A stretch of DNA of 64,000 nt, taken from Gilliamella sp. wkB108 (GTDB lineage: Bacteria > Pseudomonadota > Gammaproteobacteria > Enterobacterales > Orbaceae). A program made the translations under genes and the position numbers. Below are positions 8,938 through 21,027 of the stretch, one piece after another (position 1 is the stretch's first letter; every line of letters starts with the position of its first letter). The stretch spans positions 1-64,000 of the forward strand of contig NZ_LZGM01000118.1 of assembly GCF_001690195.1 (NCBI RefSeq). The letters are read 5' to 3'. Under the pieces are notes generated by a model. The model did not search any database. It saw only the letters and a program-made list of their open reading frames with translations, and was not told where the DNA came from.

Positions 8938-9983
8938 GCTACTTTCTCCTTGTCACTTTCGAAATGTCCAATTAGTTTACGTAATATTCCTCTTAATAGC
9001 GGATTACGAATATAAACTAAATGTTTAGTAAATGTAAAACTTGCTCCTAACGATGCTTTCACTTCAGGATCTGTCCAACCAGCAATATAATGGGTAAATC
9101 CTTGTTGTAAGGCATATTCCAGATTAACAAACCAGCTCACATAATAGAGATTTAACTCTCTCGCTTTAGGATAAATCATGCCTATATATTTATCAATTAA
9201 CATGTTATTTACGATAAAACAGAGGTTAAAACCAATAAACAGATCATCTTGATGATAAGTAAAAATAGGTGATTTTATCGTTTTATTTTGCAACAGCTGT
9301 GTAAAAAATGGTTTAGTTAATAAATCAAAATGAACTTCACTTTGCTGATAAACATTAAGGTAATACTGGTAATATTCATCTATGACCGCTTGATTAAAAA
9401 AACAGTCATCACCACAATTTAAAACATTGATCTGTACTTTTTCCCGTGATCTTAATTTTCGCCTAAAATTTTTACGACGACTGTAGGAAAAACGAGTAAG
9501 TAAATCATCAATACTTGTAAAATCGATAGGCACCCAAGCTAATGCTTGCCCTTCTACTTCTAAAAAGCCTCGATCTTTTAATGAGGTAATAAGTTGTGAG
9601 GAATAGACATTATCTTTTTCGCTAAGCAAAGGCGATGCTAATGGTAGATCTTTAACAATCAAAAAAGGATATTGCTTAGCATAAGCGGTTTTAAGGTTTT
9701 GGGCTAATTGGTTGGCATCAACATGATCATTAAGTAAAGCATATTCAGAAACAGTGGTACCAACAAAACAAGTTTTGGGTTTGAACCAATGCTGCCACCT
9801 GTTAAAAAACGGTAGTTTCTGGATTTTATTTTTGAAATCATCATCAGCTGTTGTTAATAAATCAAATTTAGCTGAAAAAGCAGGCACTTCATCTTTACTT
9901 AACCATGCAGCAAAGTGTTCTGGTGGATGAGTTAAAAAAATATCTATTAGTTCAGTAGGTTCTAACTGATTGATGTATTTCAT
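8934..9983 (-). CDS. GNAT/FemAB-like (BioF2-type) acyltransferase
   Basis: A 349-aa protein resembling the BioF2/FemAB branch of the GNAT superfamily. The typical RRKNFRRKL stretch lies near residues 170-178, and a C-terminal GNAT core includes YIGMIYPKARELNLYY and a GWTDPEVKASLG loop. Members of this branch transfer aminoacyl or acyl groups to amines. The substrate here is unknown, but the aminotransferase upstream could make the amine it modifies. A perfect stem-loop separates it from that aminotransferase gene. It overlaps the arginase-fold gene by 4 bases. Confidence 0.65.
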   Translation of the reverse strand: MKYINQLEPTELIDIFLTHPPEHFAAWLSKDEVPAFSAKFDLLTTADDDFKNKIQKLPFFNRWQHWFKPKTCFVGTTVSEYALLNDHVDANQLAQNLKTAYAKQYPFLIVKDLPLASPLLSEKDNVYSSQLITSLKDRGFLEVEGQALAWVPIDFTSIDDLLTRFSYSRRKNFRRKLRSREKVQINVLNCGDDCFFNQAVIDEYYQYYLNVYQQSEVHFDLLTKPFFTQLLQNKTIKSPIFTYHQDDLFIGFNLCFIVNNMLIDKYIGMIYPKARELNLYYVSWFVNLEYALQQGFTHYIAGWTDPEVKASLGASFTFTKHLVYIRNPLLRGILRKLIGHFESDKEKVA

Positions 9984-10018
9984 AAGTATGTATATATGAT
10001 TGATTTTGATATAGCAAT

Positions 10019-10041
10019 CCCGTCAACAAAACGTTGACGGG
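10019..10041 (-). other. Intercistronic stem-loop
   Basis: A perfect 9-bp stem CCCGTCAAC/GTTGACGGG with a 5-base loop lies between the aminotransferase stop and the acyltransferase start on the minus strand. No U-tract follows, so it is more likely an mRNA processing or stability element, or a partial terminator, than a strong terminator. Confidence 0.55.
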
Positions 10042-10066
10042 CAGATTAGAAATTATGAATTGAATA

Positions 10067-11476
10067 TTAAAGTTCTTTTTTTGCACGTGTAATTAATTGA
10101 TCGAGTAGTTCAATACCTTGATCTATTTCTTGACGTGAAATGTGTAACGATGGTGCAAATGTAATTACATTTTTATAATAACCACCGATATCAAGTACTA
10201 AGCCCATTTTGTTACCTTTCCAATCAAGATCACCTGACATACCGATATCAACCATTTTATCCACTAATGCTTTATTAGCGGTGAAGCCATCCTCAGTACA
10301 AATTTCTGCTCTAAGCGCTAAACCTAAACCGTCAACTTCACCGATTTCTTTATGTTTCTTCTCTAGCGTTTTTAATCCTTCAAGGAAATAAGCACCACTA
10401 TCCATTACCATTTTTTCATAATCAGTTTCTGAGGTCATTTTTAATACTTCTAGACCAACAGCCGTACCGAGTGGGTTTGAAGCAAATGTTGAGTGAGTAG
10501 ATCCAACTGGGAATACTTGTGGATTAATTAACTCTTCACGCGCCCATAAACCACCTAATGGATTTAATCCATTAGTCAATGCTTTGGCAAAGACAACCAC
10601 ATCAGGTTTAACATCAAAGTGTTCAATAGACCACAGTTTACCGGTACGATAAAAGCCCATTTGGATCTCATCAACCACTAATAAAATACCATATTGATCT
10701 AAGACTTTTTTAAGACCTTTAAAGTAATTACGCGGAGGAACAATATAACCACCAGTTGCCTGTAAAGGTTCTGCGTAAAATGCTGCATATTCTGCTTGCC
10801 CAACTTTTGGATCCCAAACACCGTGATATTCAGTTTCAAATAAGCGTGCAAATTCAGCCACTAAATGCTCTCCATACTCTTCAGCCGTCATGCCTTTTGG
10901 TCTACGGAAAGGATAAGGGAATGGAACAAACATGGCACGATCGCCAAAGTGTCCATAACGACGACGATAACGATAACTTGATGTAATTGAAGATGCGCCG
11001 AGTGTTCTACCGTGATAGCCACCTTGGAAAGCAAACATTAGTGATTTACCATTAGTGGCATTACGAACCACTTTGAGAGAATCTTCAATACATTGTGAAC
11101 CACCAACATTAAAATGGACTCGTCCATCATATCCAAATCGCTGTTTCATACCTTGTGCAATGGTTTTAGCTAATTCTATTTTGGTTGGATGTAAATATTG
11201 ACTCGCACATTGTGGTAAGGTATCAATCTGCTTTTTAAGTACATTATTTAATCGTTCATTAGCATAACCAAAGTTACACGCTGAATACCACATTTGTAGG
11301 TCTAAAAAGGCTTTACCTTCTTTATCATACATGTAACTACCTTCACAACCATCAAAGATTTTAGGTGGTTCAACATAATGCACCGTATCACCAAAAGAAC
11401 AATATTTGGCTTCGTCTGCAAGTAATACTGCATCATCAGGACGACTGTTAATCATTTCTAAAGTTGGTTTACTCAT
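10067..11476 (-). CDS. Class III PLP-dependent aminotransferase
   Basis: Cytosolic fold-type I aminotransferase of class III, the group that includes omega-amino acid and diaminobutyrate transaminases. Key residues are visible: the PLP-phosphate and ring-stacking segments (FNVGGSQ near 122 and FQGGYHGRTLG near 150-160), the Asp that binds the pyridine nitrogen (VVDEIQMGF, Asp269), and the Schiff-base Lys298 in VVFAKALTNG. Length of 469 aa is normal. The exact amino donor and acceptor cannot be assigned. As first gene of a minus-strand operon with an acyltransferase and an arginase-fold enzyme, it probably makes an amine intermediate for the neighbouring enzymes. Confidence 0.8.
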   Translation of the reverse strand: MSKPTLEMINSRPDDAVLLADEAKYCSFGDTVHYVEPPKIFDGCEGSYMYDKEGKAFLDLQMWYSACNFGYANERLNNVLKKQIDTLPQCASQYLHPTKIELAKTIAQGMKQRFGYDGRVHFNVGGSQCIEDSLKVVRNATNGKSLMFAFQGGYHGRTLGASSITSSYRYRRRYGHFGDRAMFVPFPYPFRRPKGMTAEEYGEHLVAEFARLFETEYHGVWDPKVGQAEYAAFYAEPLQATGGYIVPPRNYFKGLKKVLDQYGILLVVDEIQMGFYRTGKLWSIEHFDVKPDVVVFAKALTNGLNPLGGLWAREELINPQVFPVGSTHSTFASNPLGTAVGLEVLKMTSETDYEKMVMDSGAYFLEGLKTLEKKHKEIGEVDGLGLALRAEICTEDGFTANKALVDKMVDIGMSGDLDWKGNKMGLVLDIGGYYKNVITFAPSLHISRQEIDQGIELLDQLITRAKKEL

Positions 11477-11690
11477 AAGTTATCTCACTAATCCATATTC
11501 AAACACGATAAAATGTGGCATTATTATTCAAGAAATTGGCTTGTTACAATGTACAATTAATGTATAGATTTTGTGACGACATTTTTACCCAGATGAAAAT
11601 TGAGCATGGTAAATGTGTTTTTCTTGTCTCACTCACTTATTTGGGCATAAAATTAAGATTAGGAAACGCTTATAAAAGAGTATAAAGAAA

Positions 11691-12440
11691 ATGAAAAACA
11701 CAATTTGTATCACCTCTATTTTATCACTATTTACTTTAGGATACTCATTAAGTGCCTCAGCCGATCCCACTTCCTTAGGTGTTGGAGTTGGATGGACAGA
11801 CTCACCTTATAAAAGTTACAGCTCAAATTTCTATCCTATCCCACATATTGATTATGATAATGGGTCATTTTTTATTGATGATTTATCAGCTGGTTACTAT
11901 ATTTATAATAGCGATAATCAAAGTATCTCTATTGGTGGCCGTTATTTAGCTAATGAATTTAAACCTCATGATTCAGATAATCATCAATTAAAAAAATTAG
12001 ATAAACGTTACTCAACTTTATTAGCTGAAATTGAATATAACATTGATACCAATTGGGGGAGCTTTTCCAGTAATATCGGTGCCGATGTTTTAGATGAAAG
12101 TAATAGCCTTTTAATCAACGCTGACTATAGTCTACCGGTTGTAGAAGGCGATCTTATTATTGTTCCTACCTTTGGTATTAACTGGGCTAATAGCAATCAC
12201 AATAATTACTATTATGGTATTTCCCATAAAGAGTCATCTCGTTCGAAATTACGTTATCATAATGCTGACAGTTCATTTACCCCTTATGCCGAATTGGGCG
12301 CGCAATATAAATTAACCGACAACTTTGCTACTTATGGTGGTGTTCATATTGATAAATTAACCGGAGATGCAGCTGATAGCCCTATGGTCAGCAATAGTGC
12401 GGTTACCTCTGTTTATATGGGTGTATCTTATAATTTCTAA
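11691..12440 (+). CDS. MipA/OmpV family outer-membrane protein
   Basis: A 249-aa predicted outer-membrane beta-barrel. A signal peptide covers about residues 1-24 (ending ASA), the mature part alternates short beta-strands with polar loops, and the last residues YMGVSYNF end in Phe, the usual outer-membrane insertion signal. MipA in E. coli is a scaffold for MltA and PBP1B, while OmpV relatives are porin-like; the sequence does not separate these. It is transcribed alone, divergent from the aminotransferase gene, with a stem-loop after the stop codon. Confidence 0.82.
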   Translation: MKNTICITSILSLFTLGYSLSASADPTSLGVGVGWTDSPYKSYSSNFYPIPHIDYDNGSFFIDDLSAGYYIYNSDNQSISIGGRYLANEFKPHDSDNHQLKKLDKRYSTLLAEIEYNIDTNWGSFSSNIGADVLDESNSLLINADYSLPVVEGDLIIVPTFGINWANSNHNNYYYGISHKESSRSKLRYHNADSSFTPYAELGAQYKLTDNFATYGGVHIDKLTGDAADSPMVSNSAVTSVYMGVSYNF

Positions 12441-12479
12441 TGATGATAACGCCCATTTTGAGAAGTAATTAATAATATT

Positions 12480-12503
12480 ATCACTACATTTAGATGTAGT
12501 GAT
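12480..12503 (+). terminator. Stem-loop downstream of the MipA gene
   Basis: A perfect 10-bp stem ATCACTACAT/ATGTAGTGAT with a TTAG loop lies about 40 bases after the MipA stop codon and before rdgC. No U-tract follows on either strand, so the terminator call rests on position and stem strength only. Confidence 0.45.
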
Positions 12504-12563
12504 TACGCAATATTCATCGTGATACAATGGTTATCACATATAAAAAACAGGAAAAACACCAAT

Positions 12564-13469
12564 ATGCTTTGGTTTAGAAATGCCATTATTTACCAACTAA
12601 ATAACGATACATTGCTTAATAAAAAAGCAATCGAAAATGCGATAAAATCTCATCCATTTATACCTTGTAGCAATTTAGATAATAATAAAATGGGTTGGGT
12701 ATCACCCTACGATGATCATAACCAAGATGACTTAATTGTCGATATGCAAGGACATCTACTATTACGCATAAAAAAAGAGACTAAAATATTACCAGCCCCT
12801 GTGATTAAACAAGCATTATTAGAAAAAATCGATAAACAGGAACAAACTTTAAATAGAAAACTTAGCAAAAATGAAAAAGCAACGTTAAAAGATGAAGTCA
12901 TGATTGATCTAATGCCAAGAGCATTTAGTAAATATAATCATTACTGGTTATGGATTGATACTCATAACAAACGGATTATTGTTGACTGTGCTAGTTTTAA
13001 ACAATCTGAAGATATATTAGCTATTTTACGTAAACAGCTTGGTTCACTTGCACTAACACCGTTATCCATTGACAAACCACTTGAACAAATCATGACCACT
13101 TGGGTCAAAGAAAAGCTCAATTTACCTCCATTTATTTTAGGAGATCAAGCCGAGCTTAAAGATCCTATAGAAGGCAATGCTATTATTAGCTGCAAAAATC
13201 AAGATATCACCAGCAATGAAATTTTGGTACATTTCGAATCTGGAAAATGGATAACTAAAATTCAGATCATTGATGAACGAGGAGTTAGCTTTATTGTTAA
13301 TACTGATTTGACCTTTAAACGGATTAAATTTGGCTCAGTGATTCTTGATGAAAATGAAGATATTGGATCTGATGAATTTGAAAAAAGACTCGAAGCGGAT
13401 TTTTTTATAATGGCAAATACATTATCCAATACCATTAATGACTTTTATCGCGTCATAAATAAAATTTAA
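12564..13469 (+). CDS. rdgC: Recombination-associated protein RdgC
   Basis: Ring-shaped, non-specific DNA-binding protein that restrains RecA-dependent recombination and is needed when replication restart is impaired. The true start is the ATG at 12564: the protein then begins MLWFRNAIIY as in E. coli RdgC, has AGGA about 11 bases upstream, and is 301 aa (303 in E. coli). Conserved blocks include KMGWVSP, the KILPAPVIKQAL stretch and LPRAFSKYNHYWLWID. It is separated from the MipA gene by a stem-loop and lies upstream of ompA. Confidence 0.96.
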   Translation: MLWFRNAIIYQLNNDTLLNKKAIENAIKSHPFIPCSNLDNNKMGWVSPYDDHNQDDLIVDMQGHLLLRIKKETKILPAPVIKQALLEKIDKQEQTLNRKLSKNEKATLKDEVMIDLMPRAFSKYNHYWLWIDTHNKRIIVDCASFKQSEDILAILRKQLGSLALTPLSIDKPLEQIMTTWVKEKLNLPPFILGDQAELKDPIEGNAIISCKNQDITSNEILVHFESGKWITKIQIIDERGVSFIVNTDLTFKRIKFGSVILDENEDIGSDEFEKRLEADFFIMANTLSNTINDFYRVINKI

Positions 13470-13520
13470 ATATTTTTCACATTAAGTGCCATTAAATCTG
13501 GATTTGCATATAAATTATGC

Positions 13521-13526
13521 TATAAT
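13521..13526 (+). promoter_or_regulatory. Candidate -10 element of the ompA promoter
   Basis: A perfect TATAAT preceded by TTATGC lies about 120 bases before the ompA ATG. Transcription would start near 13533 and give a leader of roughly 115 nt, similar to the long stabilising leader of E. coli ompA. No good -35 is seen at 17 bases. Confidence 0.55.
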
Positions 13527-13647
13527 CCCGCTAGATTATGTACAGCATAATTAATAAAAATAAGTAATTATTCTTTTAATTAAAGCCAAATTTAATTAAA
13601 AGAAAATTAAATAACGTCTATAACAATATATAAGTTGAGGCAAGAAA

Positions 13648-14769
13648 ATGAAAAAAACAACTCTAGCTCTAGCAATTGCAGTTGCAAGTTTAACTGCTAC
13701 TGCAGCAAATGCAGCATACCAAGACAACACTTTTTATATTGGTGCTAAATTAGGTTGGTCAGAAATGTATAACCTAGATGCCAATAAAGTTCGTCTATAC
13801 GATGAAGATGGATATAGAACAGGTATCAAAACATCTGATCGTAGTAATCTTGGTGGCGGTGCATTTGTTGGTTTCCAAGCAAATCCTTACCTAGCATTCG
13901 AATTAGGTTATGATTGGTTAGGTTCAGCTAAATATAAAAGAACTTGGTCTGCTAATCATGCTGATCATACTAAAGCTGGTAATAGTAAAATTACAGCACA
14001 AGGTGTTTCTTTAACCGGTAAATTAAGTTACCCTCTATCATTTATTACTGACGATTTAGATATCTATGGTCGCGGTGGTGCAATGGTAACTATCGCTAAA
14101 TGGAGAAATAATGGCGATTATAAAGATGCATATCGTCGCGAAGGTGGTACTAAAACTGATGTTTCTCCAGTTGCTGCGTTAGGTTTAGATTATCGTATCA
14201 ATGAAGATTTCACTACTCGTTTAGAGTATCAATATGTTCACCATATTCATACTGATTCAAAAGCTTCACCTGATAATGGTTTAGTAAGTTTAGGTATTAC
14301 TTACCGTTTAGGTTCACCTGATGTAGCTCCACCACCAGTTGAAGTAAAAACACAAGAAAATCGTTATGTACTTAACGAAGATGTTCTATTTGCTTATGCT
14401 AAAGCTGACTTAAAACAAGAAGGTCGCATTGCATTAGACAATTTATTAACTACACTTGTTAAAATCAATCCAACTCAAAGTGCTATCGTCGTTATTGGTC
14501 ATACCGACCGTATCGGTTCAGAAAGTTACAACCAAAAATTATCTGAACAACGTGCTCACTCTGTCATGAGATATTTAGTGGCTAAAGGCGTTCCTGCTGA
14601 TTTAATCAGTGCGCGTGGTATGGGTAAAGCTCAACCAGTTACTGGTTCTAAATGTAACGCTCTTCGTGGCGCTGATTTAAAAGCATGTTTAGCACCAGAT
14701 CGTCGTGTTGAAATCGAAGTTAAAGCACGTAATATTCAAGAAGTTCGTGTAAACCAAACAACACACTAA
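13648..14769 (+). CDS. ompA: OmpA outer-membrane protein
   Basis: Major outer-membrane protein linking the membrane to peptidoglycan. The signal peptide ends ANA at about residue 22. An 8-stranded barrel (about 25-205) is followed by a Pro-rich hinge (DVAPPPVEVKTQ) and an OmpA-like C-terminal domain (about 240-365). That domain has GHTDRIGSESYNQKLSEQRA, containing the diaminopimelate-binding Asp, and the Arg in DRRVEIEV. Two cysteines in this domain probably form the usual disulfide. Length is 373 aa against 346 in E. coli, the extra residues lying in barrel loops. AGG-type ribosome site (GAGGCAAGAAA) before the ATG; strong terminator after the gene. It occupies the position upstream of dnaA where many gammaproteobacteria have rpmH. 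Confidence 0.96.
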   Translation: MKKTTLALAIAVASLTATAANAAYQDNTFYIGAKLGWSEMYNLDANKVRLYDEDGYRTGIKTSDRSNLGGGAFVGFQANPYLAFELGYDWLGSAKYKRTWSANHADHTKAGNSKITAQGVSLTGKLSYPLSFITDDLDIYGRGGAMVTIAKWRNNGDYKDAYRREGGTKTDVSPVAALGLDYRINEDFTTRLEYQYVHHIHTDSKASPDNGLVSLGITYRLGSPDVAPPPVEVKTQENRYVLNEDVLFAYAKADLKQEGRIALDNLLTTLVKINPTQSAIVVIGHTDRIGSESYNQKLSEQRAHSVMRYLVAKGVPADLISARGMGKAQPVTGSKCNALRGADLKACLAPDRRVEIEVKARNIQEVRVNQTTH

Positions 14770-14793
14770 TTTTTAGTTAATTTCGTATAAAAA

Positions 14794-14817
14794 ACTCGGT
14801 ATCTACCGAGTTTTTTA
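14794..14817 (+). terminator. Intrinsic terminator of ompA
   Basis: An 8-bp stem ACTCGGTA/TACCGAGT with a TC loop region lies about 25 bases after the ompA stop and is followed directly by TTTTTTATTTTTT. This is a textbook Rho-independent terminator. Confidence 0.93.
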
Positions 14818-14868
14818 TTTTTTAGTATTTGTTAATAACTAAATTATATCTCACCTTGGCTCTACAAA

Positions 14869-14877
14869 TTATCCACA
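14869..14877 (+). promoter_or_regulatory. Perfect DnaA box in the dnaA promoter
   Basis: TTATCCACA, the consensus high-affinity DnaA box, lies 9 bases upstream of a TATAAT (14886-14891), so bound DnaA would cover the promoter spacer and repress dnaA. No second box is visible in the ompA-dnaA gap, so this looks like autoregulation and not a full replication origin. Confidence 0.8.
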
Positions 14878-14885
14878 AAAAAGTT

Positions 14886-14891
14886 TATAAT
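14886..14891 (+). promoter_or_regulatory. -10 element of the dnaA promoter
   Basis: A perfect TATAAT lies 41 bases before the GTG start of dnaA, giving a predicted leader of about 34 nt. The -35 match (TACAAA at 14863-14868, 17-base spacing) is poor. Confidence 0.6.
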
Positions 14892-14931
14892 CATTAGCAC
14901 ATTGTTAGTAATCAAAGTTAGAGGAGTTACT

Positions 14932-16290
14932 GTGCCTACCGCTATTTGGCAAGATTGCCTTTCTCAATTACAAGAAGAGCTTCCTACAACGGAATTCAAT
15001 TTATGGATTCGCCCGTTGCAAGCGGAAATGGTTGATAATAAACTCTATATTTATGCACCTAATCGATTTGTACTTGATTGGGTTAGAAATAAATATCTCA
15101 CCTCTATAACTCAATTATTGAATAAACTTTTTAATGATGATTCGCTAAAGTTATGCCTAGAAGTTGGTTCAACGTTATCAACTGATAAAAAAATAAAAAA
15201 CAGCCAACCCAAAGCAGATATTGTTCCGGCATGGAAAACAACTAAAGAAAGTAATAATAATCATACTTACCATTCAGGTATTAATCACAAACATACGTTT
15301 AATAGTTTTGTCGAGGGTAAATCTAACCAATTAGCTGTTGCTGCGGCCAAACAAGTAGCTGAAAATCCAGGTAAGGCTTATAACCCACTGTTTTTATATG
15401 GTTCAACAGGTTTAGGTAAAACCCATTTACTCCATGCTGTTGGTAACCAAATTATGGTAGTAAAAGCAAATGCTAAAGTTGTTTATATGCATTCTGAACG
15501 ATTTGTTCAAGACATGGTAAAAGCCTTACAAAATAACGCTATTGAAGAATTTAAAAATTATTATCGTTCTGTCGATGCATTGCTCATTGATGATATCCAA
15601 TTCTTTGCTAATAAAGAGCGCTCTCAAGAAGAATTTTTTCATACTTTCAATTCACTGCTTGAGGGGAATCAGCAAATTATTTTAACCTCAGATCGTTATC
15701 CTAAAGAGATTGATGGTGTTGAAGATCGTTTAAAATCTCGTTTTGGCTGGGGATTGACTATTGCCATTGAGCCGCCAGAACTTGAAACTCGTGTTGCCAT
15801 TTTGATGAAAAAAGCAGAAGAAAATAATATTAGACTGCCTGAAGAAGTGGCTTTTTTTATTGCTAAACGTTTACGCTCTAATGTCCGTGAGTTGGAAGGC
15901 GCCCTTAATCGCGTGATTGCTAATGCTAATTTTACGGGTAAATCAATTACTATTGACTTTGTAAAAGATGCATTAAAAGATTTACTTGCCTTACAAGAAA
16001 AATTAATTACTATTGAGAATATCCAAAAAACGGTTGCCGAATACTATAAAATTAAAGTTTCAGATTTATTATCTAAACGGCGTTCACGTTCGGTTGCAAG
16101 GCCTCGTCAAGTAGCTATGGCTTTAGCTAAAGAGCTAACAAATAAAAGCCTTCCCGAAATTGGTGATGGATTTGGAGGCAGAGATCATACTACTGTATTG
16201 CACGCATGTCGAAAAATCGCAGAATTAAAAGAAGAGAGCAATGATATTAAAGAGGATTATTCCAATTTAATTCGAACATTATCAACTTAA
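14932..16290 (+). CDS. dnaA: Chromosomal replication initiator DnaA
   Basis: AAA+ ATPase that binds DnaA boxes and opens the replication origin. The start is the GTG at 14932: GAGGAG lies 5 bases upstream, and the protein then aligns with E. coli DnaA ([18 protein letters not shown]). Domain I spans about 1-80, with a short variable linker. The AAA+ core has Walker A GSTGLGKT near 157-164, Walker [10 protein letters not shown], and sensor motifs. Domain IV ends with the DNA-binding signature [15 protein letters not shown]. Length is 452 aa against 467 in E. coli; the linker is shorter. It begins a dnaA-dnaN-recF-gyrB cluster and is probably autoregulated through the box in its promoter. Confidence 0.98.
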   Translation: MPTAIWQDCLSQLQEELPTTEFNLWIRPLQAEMVDNKLYIYAPNRFVLDWVRNKYLTSITQLLNKLFNDDSLKLCLEVGSTLSTDKKIKNSQPKADIVPAWKTTKESNNNHTYHSGINHKHTFNSFVEGKSNQLAVAAAKQVAENPGKAYNPLFLYGSTGLGKTHLLHAVGNQIMVVKANAKVVYMHSERFVQDMVKALQNNAIEEFKNYYRSVDALLIDDIQFFANKERSQEEFFHTFNSLLEGNQQIILTSDRYPKEIDGVEDRLKSRFGWGLTIAIEPPELETRVAILMKKAEENNIRLPEEVAFFIAKRLRSNVRELEGALNRVIANANFTGKSITIDFVKDALKDLLALQEKLITIENIQKTVAEYYKIKVSDLLSKRRSRSVARPRQVAMALAKELTNKSLPEIGDGFGGRDHTTVLHACRKIAELKEESNDIKEDYSNLIRTLST

Positions 16291-16305
16291 AAAAGAATCA
16301 AAACT

Positions 16306-17409
16306 ATGAAATTTATTATTGATCGTGAAAAACTTATCAAACCTTTGCAACTGGTTAGCGCTCCACTCAGTAGTCGTCCAACATTACCTATTTTGGGTAA
16401 TTTATTACTGCAAGTGAGTGATAATACGTTATCAATGACTGGTACAGATCTTGAAATAGAGATGATCTCGCATTTACCTTTAATTGAAACCCAAGAAGCA
16501 GGGGCAACTACAGTACCGGCTAAAAAATTTCTAGATATCTGCCGTAACTTACCTAGCAACGCGCAGATTTCGATAACCGTTGATGATAATCGGTTAATAA
16601 TTCAATCAGGTCGGAGTAAATTCTCATTATCAACGTTACCAGCCAGTGACTTTCCAAATTTAGAAAATTGGCAAAGTGATGTCAATTTTTCTGTACCTCA
16701 AAAAACCATTAAACGCTTAATTGATGCTGTTCAGTTTTCAATGGCAAATCAAGATGTCAGATATTACTTAAATGGGATGTTATTTGAAATCGAAGATGGT
16801 TTATTGAAAACTGTTGCCACAGATGGACATCGATTGGCCTTTTGCGCACAACCAATTGGACAAGATCTCCCTGCTTCCTGTTCGGTTATTCTGCCAAGAA
16901 AAGGAGTAATTGAACTGGCAAAATTAGTGGGCGACAACGACGAACTCATCAATGTACAAATTGGTAATAATAATTTACGTGTAAACCTTGGTGATTTCAC
17001 TTTTACCTCTAAATTGATTGATGGACGATTCCCTGATTATAAACGCGTCCTACCTCGAAATCCTGATAAACCATTGGAAGTTTCATGTGAGGAATTAAGA
17101 AATGCGCTATCGCGCGTCGCCATTTTATCCAATGAAAAATTCCGAGGTATCAGACTCTATGTTCATAATAATCAAATAAAAATCACAGCAAATAACCCTG
17201 AACAAGAAGAAGCCGAAGAAGTCGTTGACGTAAAATATGAATCAGCAGAGCTTGAAATTGGCTTTAATGTTACCTATTTATTAGATATATTAAATACTTT
17301 AAGGTGTGACAGCGTACAGCTTTTATTAACTGATGCTACATCAAGTGTTCAAATTGAAGATATTAATGACCAATCTGCTTCTTATGTCGTCATGCCAATG
17401 CGATTATAA
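16306..17409 (+). CDS. dnaN: DNA polymerase III beta sliding clamp
   Basis: Ring-shaped clamp that tethers polymerase III and other partners to DNA. Length is 367 aa (366 in E. coli), with three repeated clamp folds and the conserved ends MKFIIDREKLIKPLQ and VVMPMRL. It starts 15 bases after the dnaA stop, so it is probably cotranscribed with dnaA. A UUCG-capped stem-loop follows before recF. Confidence 0.98.
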   Translation: MKFIIDREKLIKPLQLVSAPLSSRPTLPILGNLLLQVSDNTLSMTGTDLEIEMISHLPLIETQEAGATTVPAKKFLDICRNLPSNAQISITVDDNRLIIQSGRSKFSLSTLPASDFPNLENWQSDVNFSVPQKTIKRLIDAVQFSMANQDVRYYLNGMLFEIEDGLLKTVATDGHRLAFCAQPIGQDLPASCSVILPRKGVIELAKLVGDNDELINVQIGNNNLRVNLGDFTFTSKLIDGRFPDYKRVLPRNPDKPLEVSCEELRNALSRVAILSNEKFRGIRLYVHNNQIKITANNPEQEEAEEVVDVKYESAELEIGFNVTYLLDILNTLRCDSVQLLLTDATSSVQIEDINDQSASYVVMPMRL

Positions 17410-17427
17410 TCAAATTTCATTCAATTA

Positions 17428-17443
17428 ACCGGCTTCGGCCGGT
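17428..17443 (+). other. UUCG-capped intercistronic stem-loop between dnaN and recF
   Basis: ACCGGC-TTCG-GCCGGT forms a 6-bp stem closed by a C(UUCG)G tetraloop, one of the most stable RNA hairpins. No U-tract follows. It may protect the dnaN mRNA 3' end or lower recF expression relative to dnaN. Confidence 0.6.
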
Positions 17444-17467
17444 CATATTACATATTACTTAGCTTAT

Positions 17468-18541
17468 ATGACTCTTTCACACATTAAAGTGCATCATTTT
17501 CGCAATATTGAATATGCTCAATTGCATCTATCTCACCATTTCAACTTTGTTATAGGTGATAATGGCAGTGGAAAAACCAGTCTTCTTGAAGCAATCTATA
17601 TGCTAGGGCATGGTAGATCATTTAGACACATACAATCCAATCGTATCATTCAACATGAACAACCTGAGTTAGTATTATTTAGTAAAATTGAATCTGCAAA
17701 TCAACAATCACGTTCGATCGGACTAGCCAAAACCCGTAATAATGATAACACCATTAAAATTGATGGTGACGAAGGATACCGATTAACCGATTTGGCAAAA
17801 TTATTACCTATTCAGTTAATTACACCAGAAGGATTTGATTTACTCACAGGTGGCCCTAAATATCGACGCGCTTTCATTGATTGGGGGTGTTTTCATCATT
17901 ATCCTGAATTTGTATTTTTGTGGCATAACTTAAAGCGTTTATTTAAACAACGCAATGCATTATTAAAACAATCAAATAGTTATAATCAGATGTTACCTTG
18001 GGATAAAGAACTTGCCCCTATAGCGGAAAAGATAAGTAAATTTAGGGAAGATTATACACAGCATATTTTTCCGGAAATTGTACAGACTAGTCAGGATTTT
18101 CTTCCGGAATATCAACTTAACTGCTCCTATTACCAAGGCTGGGAATATGGCCTTAATTATGCCGAAATATTACATAAACAGTACGAACGTGATAAATTGA
18201 TCAATTATACCACGCTAGGACCACACAAAGCCGATATCAAATTACGTATCGACAATATTCCTGTTGAAGATCTGCTATCTCGAGGTCAGCTAAAATTATT
18301 GATGTGTGCGTTACGTTTATCGCAAGGTGAATACTATACTAAACAAACAGCACAATCTTGTATTTACTTAATTGATGATTTTGCTTCTGAATTAGATCTT
18401 GAAAAACGAGGTCTATTGGCTAAACGGTTAAAATCCGCACACTCACAGGTTTTTATCACAGCAGTTAGTCAAGACCAAATTACCCATATGATCGATGAAA
18501 ATGATAAGATTTTTTACATAAAATCTGGTATAATTTCCTAA
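17468..18541 (+). CDS. recF: DNA replication and repair protein RecF
   Basis: SMC-like ATPase that helps load RecA at gaps together with RecO and RecR. Walker A GDNGSGKTS lies near residues 30-38, the ABC-type signature LSRGQLKLL near 273-281, and Walker B YLIDDFASELD near 300-310. Length of 357 aa matches E. coli RecF. There is no clear Shine-Dalgarno before the ATG, which fits the low expression typical of recF. Third gene of the dnaA cluster. Confidence 0.97.
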   Translation: MTLSHIKVHHFRNIEYAQLHLSHHFNFVIGDNGSGKTSLLEAIYMLGHGRSFRHIQSNRIIQHEQPELVLFSKIESANQQSRSIGLAKTRNNDNTIKIDGDEGYRLTDLAKLLPIQLITPEGFDLLTGGPKYRRAFIDWGCFHHYPEFVFLWHNLKRLFKQRNALLKQSNSYNQMLPWDKELAPIAEKISKFREDYTQHIFPEIVQTSQDFLPEYQLNCSYYQGWEYGLNYAEILHKQYERDKLINYTTLGPHKADIKLRIDNIPVEDLLSRGQLKLLMCALRLSQGEYYTKQTAQSCIYLIDDFASELDLEKRGLLAKRLKSAHSQVFITAVSQDQITHMIDENDKIFYIKSGIIS

Positions 18542-18571
18542 ATATACAAAATGATAACAGAAATTAAATAA

Positions 18572-20995
<2,424 letters not shown>

Positions 20996-21027
20996 ATGAG
21001 CTTTTTAAAAGTTAAATTAATAAAACA

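Noticed and set aside
14770-14931. Replication origin next to dnaA
   Set aside because: Only one DnaA box and no cluster of related boxes or an obvious unwinding element beyond general AT-richness.
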